In this document: one piece after another, positions 10,276 to 22,358 of the stretch | Numbering within the stretch: the first letter of the stretch is position 1 | Layout: each line of letters begins with the position of its first letter | Source: Dipodascopsis uninucleata var. uninucleata | Lineage: Eukaryota; Ascomycota; Lipomycetes; Lipomycetales; Lipomycetaceae | Assembly (NCBI GenBank): GCA_030568195.1 | Contig: JAJLTO010000016.1 | Span: 62,001 to 126,000 of the forward strand | Direction: 5' to 3' | Length of the DNA: 64,000 nucleotides | The notes under the pieces: model-generated | Told to the model about the DNA's origin: nothing | The model's database searches: none | Seen by the model: the letters and a program-made list of their open reading frames with translations, nothing else | Program-made: the position numbers and the translations under genes

Positions 10276-13200
10276 AACGCTGCTCTCTGTGAAGAATTGT
10301 CCTCTACTCTATAGAATAGGGTAATTGAATCAAAGGGCCACCTGGTATTTCGTGTCAGATACGTCAAATATTTTCTATTTTCCCTACAAATGAATACTAT
10401 TTTTACATACTAAATTAAACTATTTTTCAGAGAATTCTTTTTTTTATTGCTATCTGCTTAGAATTGACTTCAAGAGCTTGCCTCAATTGGTTCCCATGCC
10501 GGTAAGGGGTAAGTGATAATATGTATATTAGTAACGGATTATGTTACCTGTCTCTACTGTAAGCTTTAATAGTTATAGGCTATAGCGAGGGGAATATGAG
10601 ATGATATTAACTGTAAAGTAAAACTGTCACAATCCCATCCGCAGAGTGAGCCGAGATCATATTGGGCAGTTAGTCAATCAGGCGGGCTGCAAGATAATGT
10701 ATAAGCATTAAAATTGGACCAATAGTACAGCTTCTCACGTGTAATATTATTATTATAGCCTATATTTTGCGTACTGGAAGTAGATCTGTACACTTCTCAC
10801 GATACATTTCTCTCTGCTTACACATCCAGTAGGATTGAAATGTGGGCCATAAAGCATCAAATAACTAGCATTTATTGTTGATGCAGCTTTGGCAGGGCCT
10901 ATCCATTTAAATGTTTGTTCAGACCTACATTGTTAAATAGAGAGTATGAAGAAGGGAACCATTAGAGCTAAAAACGTCTTACAATGTCATACAGGTGTAC
11001 TCGTAAACTATAGAGCCAATTTGGTTTATTATAACTCATTCAAGCGTAAAACTTAATAAGAGAAGAAACCTGTTTTTCTCTTCTTCAGTTCAGGTTGGAT
11101 TAATTCTTCTTGCTTTGTTACATTTATCGATCGCAAATAACTTCTCGAGGTCACGAAATGCTTTACTTCCCTCTTCTTTCACATGGTAGTTTCTTCAAGG
11201 CGTTATTTTATTTCTTCTGTATAACCATATGCCTTATATCTACGAAGCGTGTAATTGCAATGGACGTTGGGACGGCTTGATGACCTACGAACTGCACTAC
11301 AAGTCAGACGTAGTCAATCTCGTCCATCATCACCTTAGGTTCTCTTGCTACCACTGAAACACCAGTGAAGCCAGTTCTCCTCAATTGAGCTCATCCGCAT
11401 TCTAGGATGCTGTAGAACGGACAGATCAAACTCTTCAAAAAAAAAGAAGGACTGGTTCCATTCATGGCTATTTAGGTTGGCGAAGCTTTGGAATAAATAC
11501 CCCACGATAATCCTGATAACAAATGCTATCTGGAGGCTCATGTGAAATGAAGACACGGTGAGAGCGTTCACTTACAGACGCTGTCGCAGTTGCCACGACA
11601 GACAAGTAGTGGTCGAAACCTTCCTCTCTCACCGATAAATAGTAATTTAAAGAGGAATAAAGCAGAAGCAGAAGTTATCCTTTTGAAAATTTATCGACTT
11701 TTGAGGTATTATTTATAGTATGAATGGTGGAACTATCGAGTCAAGCTTTGTAGAAGTCAGTAAGAATAGCAGAAACTACTATAAAAAAATGTGCACCTAA
11801 TAGATGATTTTCAACAAAAAGTGCAGATATACGCTTTTGAAAGCATTTTGACTTGAATTCGGCGTCTACATATTCACGCTGCTTCGCATCATATATAGCG
11901 TCTTCAATGATCCTGATTGTATCATTTCTACAACAGGTCCTTAGATGCGATAGTAGTTTAAGTATCACAAAGTTTGGCCCGCTTTCTGGTCGAATTGCTC
12001 TTAAATCATACGTAGTCAAGGATGCGGACTTGAGCTATTGTCGGAAATATTTTCGTGAAACAGTTGTATTAATCCATAGATGTCAGACCTACCTGACGAT
12101 AACTCGAGACACAATAGGCTGCTCAAGAGTTACTTTTTCTGAAAATATCAGTAGTTGATAGCTTTCGATTCGGCAAATAATCAATGGACAAGCATGTTGA
12201 CCCATCGCATATACATTGTGCTTTCTTAAGGGTTTGTCCGCTATGTTAACGGTCATGTATCATCTCTCAAACGGTTCATGCAGAAGATAACTTTGGAGCT
12301 ATCTGTTCCTAAGCTATTCTGGAATCAATTTTTATCATGTCTTGGAATTGGTCAGTAGTATGCCGCGAAATATTCGCGGCATACTATATATCTATACTAT
12401 TCTAGATAGAGATGCTATGAAGGAGTCTCAAGACAATCGAGAAAAAGCATTTAACCCAAAGGTGGCATATCTAGGTTCTTGATAATATTTGTTCTTTAAA
12501 AATTAATGAGATATATTCAGCTACAATGGAAGGTGATACCGGCACGTACATTCGTAACAATCTAAGAAAATTTCAAAATGGTATGATGTTATTGTTGACA
12601 CGGCAGATACAACCGAGCTCAAAGACGCTTTCGAGAAATATCTCTACTATTAATTCGAGCTCTATAGGACGTGAAATCTATGTATATCTCGAAGAGATTC
12701 TAATCAGATTGTCTGAGCTGGTGTCCGACATATGACGCCCTAATATATATGCTGGTATCTGCTGCCACCAATTATCTGTCGTGAGGTTTCGTTATATTGC
12801 TACACTCAGCTCCTTTTGCGACTGCCGTATACATTTTTGAAGTATACATATTTCACAATCGCTTTCATAGCTTTTGTAAATTTTTCGCAACCTTTATTTT
12901 TAAAACGCCTTGCCATACATATCGCTTGTCTTGAACACAACCTCTTAAAATATCATCCTGTTTGCATATCTATTTCTTCTTTCCTAACCATATTTCTCTT
13001 GCACTGTTGTTGCTGAGAACAAAGTTCATCTATGACTCCAGCGAAACTTGATTTTATCGTCTATTATATAGACCAATGCAGCCAGCTCAATAAATGCAGT
13101 AAATAAAGTATTGTTACAACAAACCACATAAATATTAAGTACAATCTATTCAGTGATATTAACTAAAAAATTAACAGCATAATACACAAACTCTTACTAG

Positions 13201-13292
13201 TTCTTCAGGTTGCATTAAAAATTAACCATAATACGAAATCCGTATTTTGTTTCAATAAAAACTATTTTCTTTCCAAAAAAAACCTATTCAAC
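10276..13292. other. 3-kb gene-free stretch between convergent genes
   Basis: Both neighbours end here, yet the gap is 3 kb. Open frames (11335-11571 minus, 11741-12019 minus, 11853-12158 plus) overlap on opposite strands and show no domain. A strong hairpin sequence at 12356-12386 is listed separately. Part of the region could be decayed coding DNA or a structural chromosome element; nothing identifies either. Confidence 0.5.
12356..12386. repeat. Perfect 14-bp-arm palindrome
   Basis: TAGTATGCCGCGAA (12356-12369) is followed by ATA and then its exact reverse complement TTCGCGGCATACTA (12373-12386). A 14-bp perfect stem with a 3-nt loop is very unlikely by chance in a window of this size. 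It lies in the gene-free convergent interval, about 2.1 kb from one gene end and 0.9 kb from the other. Confidence 0.85.
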
Positions 13293-15098
13293 TTAAATAA
13301 AGACACCCTTATTTTGCTTCTTGTCAACGTTATAATTCTTCCACACAGCGATAGATGGGATGGCCAATACAAGAATACAAGTAGCAGAAATAGAATTATA
13401 TCTCTGGCTGTAGCCCCAAGCATAGTTGATAGCGTCACGAGTAGCAGAACCAACAGGATACGTCAATTGAGTGAGATATCCTCCCAAGTAAATTGTCTCT
13501 AACATATTCTGCTCATCGCTTGGTAAGGCACTCCTCAAGGCATCCGGAAAAGTTTTGGAATAAATAGAAGCAGCCACCGCATAACCAATAGCTCCTCCGA
13601 CACTAGAACTCAAGTAAATGAGCGACAGCATCATTGGAATTCCATCACGGTCTGCAGAAGCCATCACAGCCATATCTTCGCCGATAACTAAGGTACCTCC
13701 AGAGAATGCAATAAAGATCTGGCACATAATAATATAGTTAAGACTGCCGTCCTGTCCGCGAAAGTGAATCATCAAACCAGCACCAAGAAACATAAGCGGC
13801 AATCCAAAGAATAAACATGTGTACTTGAAGTGTTTGGTGTATCGTACCCATAAGCCAAACACAACAGACCAGAAGCAGGATCCGACGTTGTAAATCTGGG
13901 TCATATATCCGGTCATCGCGGTGTCTAAGTTATAGACAACCGCGACGAAACTGTAGAAGCCGTTGTCCCAAGCATAGAAAGAATAGTACAGAATCGCAGC
14001 CAAACAACAGGCACCAACAACTGTTCTCTCCCTAAAAAGCTCCCAGCGTACGAAATGAACTCTCGCAAAATACTTTTCCCAGATTGCAAAAACAGGAAAC
14101 AACAATACACCAATTATAACCATGACGATGAAAGCAGCGCTCTTGTACTCTGCTCGTCCATAGGATACTAAACTGAACGGCAGCAAGAAAAGAACAAAAG
14201 CAGCCATAAGCAATAGAGCACCGACTACATCAACCTCATGCAAATAATAAATAGTCGATTGTAATACAGTACGATTGGACTCTTCTCTCTTAAGGATCCC
14301 CACCTTCAAAGCCTTCTTCTGATAATAATAGAAAACAAGTGCCAATGGTGCAAAGACGACAGGCATGATAATTGCGAATGCACCATATGCCCATCTCCAG
14401 CTTGAAGTTTTGATAAACGATTGTGCGGCTAATGGACCGGTGAAAGCAGTGCAGATGAAAGGCGTACTGACAAATCCAAAGGAGAAAGCTCTATTCTTGA
14501 GCCCTGTAGTGTCAGCAAGGAATACATCTAGGATGAGGTAAATCGCATCGTAGCCAACCCAATAAAGAACATATCCAGCAGCGAATCCACTTGGACCATT
14601 GCAAGATGCAATAACGATGATTCCCAGAAGATAAACAACAACAAAGACCAGGAATCCTTCTACACGACCCCAGATACTAAGCATCTTGGCGATGGGAAGC
14701 TTGATAACACCACCGATAATGTTGGCCAAGATATATGCAGTGTAGATAGCAGGCGCGGTTTCAAAATTAGAATATGCATTATTAATAACATTATTGCCAA
14801 TGGAGGACTGAAGAGCAAGCATGAAGTAGCAAACCCAGATCCATCCATAGGTAGCATACAGAGCAGGCTTATCCCATACAATAGCAGCCGCTTCAATCTT
14901 TTTAACACCAGGCAGTGCATCCTTGGTAGGTTCGTCTGGATGCTCCTCTACTTCTTTCTCGTACTGTCCAGCTACATCTAATTCAGAGCTGTCACTGGCA
15001 TGTAGTGACTTGGGTTCAGTGAACTCGTCATCAGCCGCTGGAGCAACAGCAGCAGCAACAGAGTTATCTCTACCCCTAATGCTGTTAATAGAACTCAT
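13293..15098 (-). CDS. Siderophore-iron transporter, ARN/SIT (MirB-like) family MFS, 601 aa
   Basis: A single exon, ATG at 15096-15098. About 85 polar residues precede TM1. The core has the hallmarks of fungal siderophore-iron:H+ symporters: [17 protein letters not shown], the TM3-4 stretch, [31 protein letters not shown], and a 14-TM layout with the long extracellular loop before the last helix ([33 protein letters not shown]). Family members take up ferric siderophores across the plasma membrane or from endosomes. Substrate choice (ferrichrome, fusarinine, enterobactin) is not readable. Two perfect ATCAGATAA sites upstream (15238-15246, 15553-15561) point to iron repression by a Fep1/SreA GATA factor. 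No siderophore synthesis gene lies nearby, so it may use foreign siderophores. Confidence 0.93.
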   Translation of the reverse strand: MSSINSIRGRDNSVAAAVAPAADDEFTEPKSLHASDSSELDVAGQYEKEVEEHPDEPTKDALPGVKKIEAAAIVWDKPALYATYGWIWVCYFMLALQSSIGNNVINNAYSNFETAPAIYTAYILANIIGGVIKLPIAKMLSIWGRVEGFLVFVVVYLLGIIVIASCNGPSGFAAGYVLYWVGYDAIYLILDVFLADTTGLKNRAFSFGFVSTPFICTAFTGPLAAQSFIKTSSWRWAYGAFAIIMPVVFAPLALVFYYYQKKALKVGILKREESNRTVLQSTIYYLHEVDVVGALLLMAAFVLFLLPFSLVSYGRAEYKSAAFIVMVIIGVLLFPVFAIWEKYFARVHFVRWELFRERTVVGACCLAAILYYSFYAWDNGFYSFVAVVYNLDTAMTGYMTQIYNVGSCFWSVVFGLWVRYTKHFKYTCLFFGLPLMFLGAGLMIHFRGQDGSLNYIIMCQIFIAFSGGTLVIGEDMAVMASADRDGIPMMLSLIYLSSSVGGAIGYAVAASIYSKTFPDALRSALPSDEQNMLETIYLGGYLTQLTYPVGSATRDAINYAWGYSQRYNSISATCILVLAIPSIAVWKNYNVDKKQNKGVFI

Positions 15099-15237
15099 TT
15101 TTTAATTTGACATGCCAACATATACTGGGGCTGTTGAGCGGGCGAGAGCGCAGTTTTTATATTTACCTCTACAGACCTCGTTTTACACGATAATTGTACT
15201 TCAGACAGTGGCTAGTGATTGATTCGAGTTATGAGTT

Positions 15238-15246
15238 TTATCTGAT
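15238..15246 (-). promoter_or_regulatory. Fep1/SreA-type GATA site, proximal
   Basis: TTATCTGAT, the reverse complement of ATCAGATAA, is a perfect match to the ATCWGATAA consensus bound by fungal iron-sensing GATA repressors. It is 140 bp upstream of the siderophore carrier ATG. Confidence 0.7.
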
Positions 15247-15552
15247 CCAAAAGTATCATAAATCATATGCCGCAGTTACAGATTGTATTCGAAAAGTTTC
15301 CACTTTTGAATTTTAGCCTTCTTTACTTTCCGTTATTTCGCTAAAACTAACAGCATTTCTCCGAAGATGAGAGAGGAGTGTAAAGTTTAAAACAAACGTG
15401 TAGTAGTAGTAAGTGGCAAAGGTGGAAACTATATGAACTTAGTATACTTTGAAAATAATCAGATTTGAAAGCCCTTTCTTCGTACGCATGTTGTATAGCT
15501 CACAGCAATTCCCTTTTATGGCTTCAAGCACATATTACAGCTCATCACAATA

Positions 15553-15561
15553 ATCAGATAA
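15553..15561 (+). promoter_or_regulatory. Fep1/SreA-type GATA site, distal
   Basis: ATCAGATAA, a second perfect consensus match, about 455 bp upstream of the same ATG. A further GATC lies directly beside it, and a partial site ATCAGATTT sits about 100 bp closer to the gene. Confidence 0.65.
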
Positions 15562-16797
15562 GATCAGTAAACTTTTCTAATGTAGACAATGGGGTTAGCT
15601 TGTGATGCTTGACAAGGCGTACCACCATTCTAGACCAGTCTGTAGCGCCGGAAACTTCATTTTTGGTACCCTTTATACTCACTGTAGGGTATGGTGGGAC
15701 CATATGCTATTCAGCGCACTGTTTACTAGAAATCATTAGATACATTCGTATGAGCACCTATTGAGGAGCACAAAAAGCTTGTCTGAAATAATTTCTCGTA
15801 CATAATTTCTCCCGAGAAACTGCCTTAGAAGCAGAGAATTCGTCAAGCTCACTTGTGGTTTTTCAACACTCGCGGTCCTTCCTCTTGCTGATTGCCGGTT
15901 AGTCTCTTTAAGATATGGTAGCGACATAAATGAGGCACATCACCAGCACGCTTAGGTCCTAATACAGGACACCTTTGTATATGGTTCCAGCCGTTAAGAT
16001 GAATTGAATTTAGTTGGTTTGCTCGACGCCGCGCGCCACATGTGTAGGTGAATATCTCTAGTTGTGAGACTAGAAATCGTACTGTGTGGTAGTCATATAT
16101 CATTGTATACATCACAATGAGAAGGTGAGCAAATAATTTAATAGCGGCATTAGATCGTATGGCATGGCGCATGACTATGAACCTTTGAGTATTCCAATAC
16201 CAGTGGAACTCTATTCTAATGCCCTAGAAATGCCTATAACAGTATAGCATCACGATAACTTGGGCGCCCTGACGTGCTAGCGTTTACTTTGCAATGAATT
16301 AGTACGTTTGTCTAAGCGAGGGCTTATTAGGTTTTTGAACCCTTTCGGTTTCTATCGCTTGTCATATTCACATCACTTTTTTTAGCTTGCGAGTCAACTA
16401 TCACCATTTAGATGACTTTTTTTTTTATATAAATATTCTTTGGTAATACTCTAGCCAATGGCACCAAAGAAGCTAGCTTGTAACTATACAGACTACGAGC
16501 TCCTTTACTAAAACCGGAAGAGCGAGCTGGGCGTGCGATCAGGAAATGTTCTTACCTCCGGACCATTTACCGAAGTAAAAGCGTAGACAATTTCACGGTT
16601 TGGCCGTAAGCGATCATACAAGTTCCAGTAAGATTATGTCTCCCATAACGCATAGAACACGTCATGACACGTCAAGCACCGCTAGACATCTGAGGATGAC
16701 CACTAGCAATAAAAACGCTTCAAACGTATTCTAGCTTCTGAATACGATTATCGTAATATTTTTTCTCAGAAAGTGTAGCTATATGTATAGGGTTCCG

Positions 16798-16817
16798 ATT
16801 CTCGGCATGCCGAGAAT
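16798..16817. repeat. 20-bp perfect palindrome
   Basis: ATTCTCGGCATGCCGAGAAT reads the same on both strands with no spacer. It contains inverted CGGCA/TGCCG half sites, as does the hairpin at 12356-12386 (TGCCGCG/CGCGGCA). It is 1.7 kb from the nearest gene, so a simple promoter role is not obvious. Confidence 0.8.
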
Positions 16818-19800
16818 ACTATCTTTTAAACAGCATGGCTCGATAATATTATACTCATAACTTATCCAGAGCTTAAGAAGCACTTAAATTATCGTCTGGA
16901 ATAATTAGTTCTCTGCAAGCACTAGCATATTATGGCCTGCCTGCCTGTGCTACTCAAATCATCGTGCTGAGAATGACAGCTATTTATAATACAGCTTATC
17001 ACCGAAAGCGGACTGCATACATAAATAATATTGCTTTATTGCTCTAAAGATTGCTGTAACTAACATATTTGATATGATAGTGTATCCAACTTCACCATGT
17101 CGAGAAGATGCCATGAGACTGACGTTCAGCATAACCTCATCTAAGAGCTTTATAGTCGCTGTCAGTGCCCCGCTTGTGTCTAATAGCTCCTTTCAATTCT
17201 CTCTCACTATCCAGGTAGTGCATAGGCCACTTATTCCTTGCTATTTCCTTCCGCAATGCCGGATACATTGACTTACACGAAAAGAGAGTTTAAAAACTAT
17301 ATTCCTGCAATATCTTGGCATATCTTTCTGGTAAACTGAAAGCTAGCGCGTATAATCTTTTCATCATATACACATTAATCCAAAATCACGTATATGAGCC
17401 TCTCGAAACTGTTTCGTAGCTTTGGTACTAGATATCCACTTCAGAAACGCTCTGACATTCCTCTTCAGTACTGTGCATTTAGATCATTGTGATTTCTACT
17501 AAATAACCAGAGCAAAAATTGGTGGCCTGGAAAGATCTTCAGTTTCAGACATACTTAACTATTAAATCTTGTATAATTACAGTTTGTTCTAGAACAGAGC
17601 TCTCGCAGCTTTCTCCGCAATTATTCAGATCACTGCCTAAAGAATCTGAATAAGAATTAAGGATCTCACATATCTGCTCAGTGAAATACCGCTGTGTTGT
17701 TGGAAAGTACGACAGCAGTAACTACAGTCTTGTCAAGTATATATAAGGAAATCATGAAAAAACATAAGTATAGGCAAAAACAAAACTAAAGGCTTGTCTA
17801 TAACGTCACGGGAAGCCAAGGTATCGAGTGAAAAATACTTCTGTGGGTGCTTGTACATTCCTGTTATACACATATCCCAGTGGAGTAATCGACCGCAACT
17901 CTTGTCGTGCTCTTATATATTATAGTGTTATTTATGATAAATATTATACAGTGCCATATTATATATTTCTCTTCTAGTGTTGCGGTCCAGTCCTTACCAG
18001 TGTGCCTACCAACCAACCTACATTGATCTAATCAGAAGACCAGTTCTCAGAATATCAGCGCGGTATACGAATATTGAGTGGATAATATCTCTGATTCAGC
18101 TTCAGCTGCAATAACACGTCGTATCATTGATATCAAGTATTCTATTGGTGAGCAGCAGATATGTCATACTTTCCACTGATTAAGCAATATTGCTTGCGTG
18201 CCACCATCCTATGCATTCTTCAGTGGGAGGGAAGATAGTCTATTCGAGCCTCTTTCAAATAAACATCGCTCTGAGTAGCTACCTTACTTCATTGGGACTA
18301 AACCTGCTATCTTGACCCTATAAACAATCATAGCGCGATCTGCCATTTTATTATCTTCTACAAGATGCCAGCAAAGTAGTAGTCGCTTATGCTGCGATGT
18401 CGCTTTCAATGAGCCGCATTGGAAGTGGCGTACAAGAGAAATGCTACGCATCACTCAATTCATCTTGTATATGAACAGTAGGAAGTGTGCATATACATGC
18501 AATTTTTTTTAAAGAAGGACATCTTTTTCTAGTGAGTACTATGAGCGTCTAATGACTTGGGGGTTCTAGTATGGTAATCTTATTATTAGCTGACGAAATC
18601 TGCAATGAATGCTAGTAAGGAGGAAAAAGGAGTCGGTGCTTTACGAGCTAATAGATCGTATTGAATGAATGTGTGGAGCTAATTTATAGCCAAAGGCATC
18701 TGATGGAATACTGAATCACATATATATGGGTCCAGTATCTTGATTATAATCAATATGTGAATGATATTTGCGAGGCTTTAGTGATAGGATTGGTAGCTAC
18801 CTTTCGATGTTACGTCTTTAGATGTATTACTCACTTTTCAAAGTTTTTTGTAAGTGAATGGAAACCAGACACCATAGATTGAAAGAGGAAGAAGACATAA
18901 ATTCATGCTCACGCGAAATAAGAGCACTTCATGTTAGTTTCTCGCTTCGTTGATTCCATAATCAAATAATTAAGAATAGTCAGTCCAAAATCTCTTTTAG
19001 CCTAGTCTCACTGAAGTTCGTGCGAGATTTTTCGCAGGCTGACACGAAGTCAGCTCGACCACTTACGAATTCCGCGCAGAATTCAAACATCCTAGAGTTA
19101 TTACTTGATGTGCAAATTCCTTGTATAATAGGTCTATTTATTTACAAATGGATATAAAAAAGTAGATATTATTCAAGCTTTAAGAACTGTTTTAAAAATA
19201 CGATTGCCGTTCAAGACATTATTACTATAATGACGCCAGAATAGCGAACTAACGTCACGTTTCACAAAATATATAAGCTGTATTAGTAATCGCCTTTGTT
19301 CCGAAACGAAGCAGTATAATTGCCACGATATTTTTAGATTTTAGCCCTAAATAGGATAAACTTCCAGCATACCTTGAACTGCGGAGTTTATTGTTGAGCC
19401 GCAACACAGCAAACCTGCGATGGCAAACAATGAGTCAGCGAACGAGATCAGAAATTGAAATTTTCGACTACAAACGACATAAGATGGTATCTCTAAGCAC
19501 TACAAACTCACGACGTGAAACTATAGTCTCTAGCTACTAATAATAATTCCTTCATATAATAACTGATTAATCGCCGTAGCCAGCCTGTAGTTCTTTGGTC
19601 GTCGAAGAGAGAATAGAATATTATTTAAACTTAAAAAAGCTTGATTATATCAGCACACTCCACAATGCACTACTCTCAGCTCATAGGAAATAGTTCAAAC
19701 AACACATAGTGCGGAGATATAAGAATAGATTACTTTGTATATAACATTTTCTGTCATGTATAATCTCTATGTTATAAATTAGAAAAAAGACATATAGGAG

Positions 19801-20049
19801 AGGCGCAGTATATAAAGTCCGTTCAACGTTAACCGATTATCAATCTGAACTATAATGTAAAAAAGAACGTTTTTATTTATTAAAAGATTCTTTCGCTCGA
19901 GTATCGTAAGCTGACAAATTTTTGCAGTGGCAGACGTGACAAGATTTTCTTTTTTCTTCTTCATGTACATGTAAAGAGGTTACATTTAGGAGAATAGTAC
20001 TCTGCTGCGCTGGTATAGAAACCACGGCTTGGTAAATGCAAACATCTCC

Positions 20050-21477
20050 ATGACAGCTTACGATCCATTGGCAGTGGATTTGAGTGCACAGACAAACCCA
20101 ATATACACAATGAAAATCGAAGGAGTAATTACAGAACCGGTGCCATTGTTTGACCGTGAGGGATGTAAATTAGATGAAGAGGACGACCCCGAGCGCGTTA
20201 CAGAGAAAATATCTACTGCGGACATCCCTAATGGCGGCTTGAAGGCATGGCTTCAAGTTGCTGGATCTTTCGTTCTATTTATGAACAGCTGGTAAGTTGA
20301 CTCTCTCCATCTTAATCATGCGACTAACTTCTATGGTTTCTTATCTAGGGGTATATCGAGCTCATATGGCGTGTTCGAAACATACTACACCGATATCAAC
20401 TTGTCGAACAGGAGCCAGAGCGATTTTGCTTGGGTGGGTTCAATTCAGTCATTTCTCTTACTCATAGGTGGTGTCATCACAGGACCTGTATTCGATAAGG
20501 GTCACTTCAAAGAGCTGCTATTCGCAGGTACGGTCTTTACTACATTAGGAATTATGATGCTCAGTCTAGCCACTGAATATTGGCATGTTGTTCTTTCTCA
20601 GGGTGTTTGTGCCGGCATCGGAGGTGGTTGTTTATTTGTGCCCAGTGTCGCTATTCTACCTAGTTATTTCACAACAAAACGAGCCTTTGCTACTGGTATC
20701 GCAGCTTGCGGTTCTTCACTAGGCGGTTTGATTTTCCCTATCATATTTCATAAGCTGCAGCCTCGAATTGGTTTTGGCTGGAGTACTCGAGTCCTTGGTT
20801 TCATAGTTCTCGGTACTCAGATCTTCTCTATTGTATTCATGCGTCAACGTGCCAAGCCTTCGAAGACTAGGGCACTCTGGGACAAAACTGCATTTTATGA
20901 TGCGCCATTTATGTTCTACATCACATCAACATTCTTTACTTTTGCAGGTGTATACGTGCCCTTCTACTATATTCAGTCCTTTGCCATGCAGAAACACATT
21001 GTGAGCGAAGATGTTGCATTTTATCTGATTGCCATAATGAATGCTTCTTCATGCTTTGGTCGCATTTTGCCCAACTTCACAGCGGATAAATTAGGTCCCT
21101 TAAATATCGTTTTGCCATTCGCGATTTGTACACTGATCTGTGCTTTCTGCTGGCTGGCGGTGAATGCAGCTGGCGGCTTGATCGTATTCTGTATCTCATA
21201 CGGTTTCTTTTCGGGAGCTTTCGTGTCACTTCCAGCACCTGTAATGATTTCCATCACCAAAAATATTGATATTATTGGCACTCGCATCGGTATGGGATTT
21301 TCTATCACCGGAATTGGTTTACTTATTGGGACACCTATAGCTGGTGCAATTTTGAAGACAAATGCGAGCTATAATGGCGCGATCTACTTCGGTGGGGCGA
21401 CAATTGCTACGGCTGTAGTGTTTACAATTCTTGCAAGGCATTCAATAGTTGGCTGGCACATGTTCATGTGGGTCTGA
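20050..21477 (+). CDS. MFS transporter, monocarboxylate-transporter-like, one intron, 456 aa
   Basis: Exons 20050-20291 and 20349-21477 are separated by a 57-nt intron with donor GTAAGT, branch GACTAAC and acceptor CTAG. Splicing restores NSWGISSSYGVFETYY, the canonical TM1 motif of MCT-type carriers. The frame opens upstream at a TTG, but the first in-frame ATG is 20050. A 70-residue acidic cytosolic tail precedes GLKAWLQVAGSFVLF. The TM4-5 segment GIGGGCLFVPSVAILPSYFTTKRAFATGIAACGSSLGG aligns with the carrier at 1959-3314, so they are paralogues. Substrate unknown. It sits just upstream, on the same strand, of the decayed third copy at 22359-23445. Confidence 0.9.
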
Positions 21478-22358
21478 TGTAAAAATAGCAGATGTGTAAT
21501 CTGCTTAAGAAGGAGATGTCTTTTAGCAAGTCAGGGGGACTTTTTAAGACTTCCTAGTATTAAAACATCATAGTCATAGTTCTATTAGCTACCTGAAAAC
21601 CCCTTGTGCTATTCTCATCTTAGATTTATAGTTATCTTCTTTTTCATTAACAATAATTGTTACTTGCTCTTTCAAAAATTATAATAATATATCGGATGCA
21701 ATTTAATAAACATACCATTGTTATCAATTAGGTTCTAATTAAGGTTTTTAAGTTAAACGAATAAGGTTTAGAACGCGATCGGTCTTAGCTATTTGGTCAA
21801 GCAATGCAATGATGGAGATACGTCAAAAATGACAGACCTAGAGCGAAATTGTTTTTGGCATCTCTCAGAGATGGTATACTACATTTTATAGGAAAATAAT
21901 ATCTATTCGACGGTGTACCACGGTGTATAATCAGTATAATCACTGATTTATATTCGGTGAGTTCGGCCATGGTAATAAATACTAGAATAATTAAAACAAG
22001 CCGCACACTATTGTTCATTAACTCGTATTTGTTTTGATTTCGAACAGCGCTGAAGAGCGATGTCATTTGAACTAATACGAAATACTCCGTATACACGCAT
22101 TCTATATAGAAAACTGACCAGAGGCCAAATAAATCTTTGTATAATCATAGAACGGGCTAATTCAACGATGATATGGAAGGATCATGAAGCCTTTTCCGGT
22201 CGAACAAACACTATATTGCGAAAACTTCACCTTATGTTCGGATCAGCTATTCTTAAGAGATCCAAGAAATTTGCTTAAAGCTTCACAAGTTTGCATATGG
22301 ATTCAGTGCCTTGAGAAATAAAAGAATAAATGTATTTTCGCAATAAGCAGTAGGCGTT
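21478..22358. other. Spacer plus decayed promoter of the MFS relic
   Basis: The first 500 bp are the AT-rich 3' flank of the intact carrier. From about 21980 the sequence matches, in opposite orientation, the promoter at 3315-3720, with many substitutions and small gaps. Confidence 0.75.

Larger units (their letters stand above)
15099..20049. other. 5-kb gene-free stretch between divergent genes
   Basis: The longest gap in the window. The first 500 bp are the iron-responsive promoter of the siderophore carrier. The remainder has only short open frames (for example 17074-17271 and 19779-19970) without domains. Visible structure is a 20-bp perfect palindrome at 16798-16817 and a 10-bp tandem repeat ACACGTCATG/ACACGTCAAG at 16657-16676. 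A stretch near 17.7-18.0 kb has an LTR-like look, but no flanking duplication was found. Confidence 0.5.

Noticed and set aside
11335-12158. Overlapping open frames on both strands
   Set aside because: Open on opposite strands over the same bases, no family resemblance; perhaps decayed DNA but nothing identifies it.
17695-18025. LTR-like stretch beginning TGTTGTTGG with a TATA-like box and ending CTACA
   Set aside because: No matching flanking duplication, no second copy in the window and no internal region; resemblance only.
21021-21036. TTTTATCTGATTGCC as a GATA site
   Set aside because: Lies inside the coding sequence of the MCT-type carrier, encoding a membrane segment.
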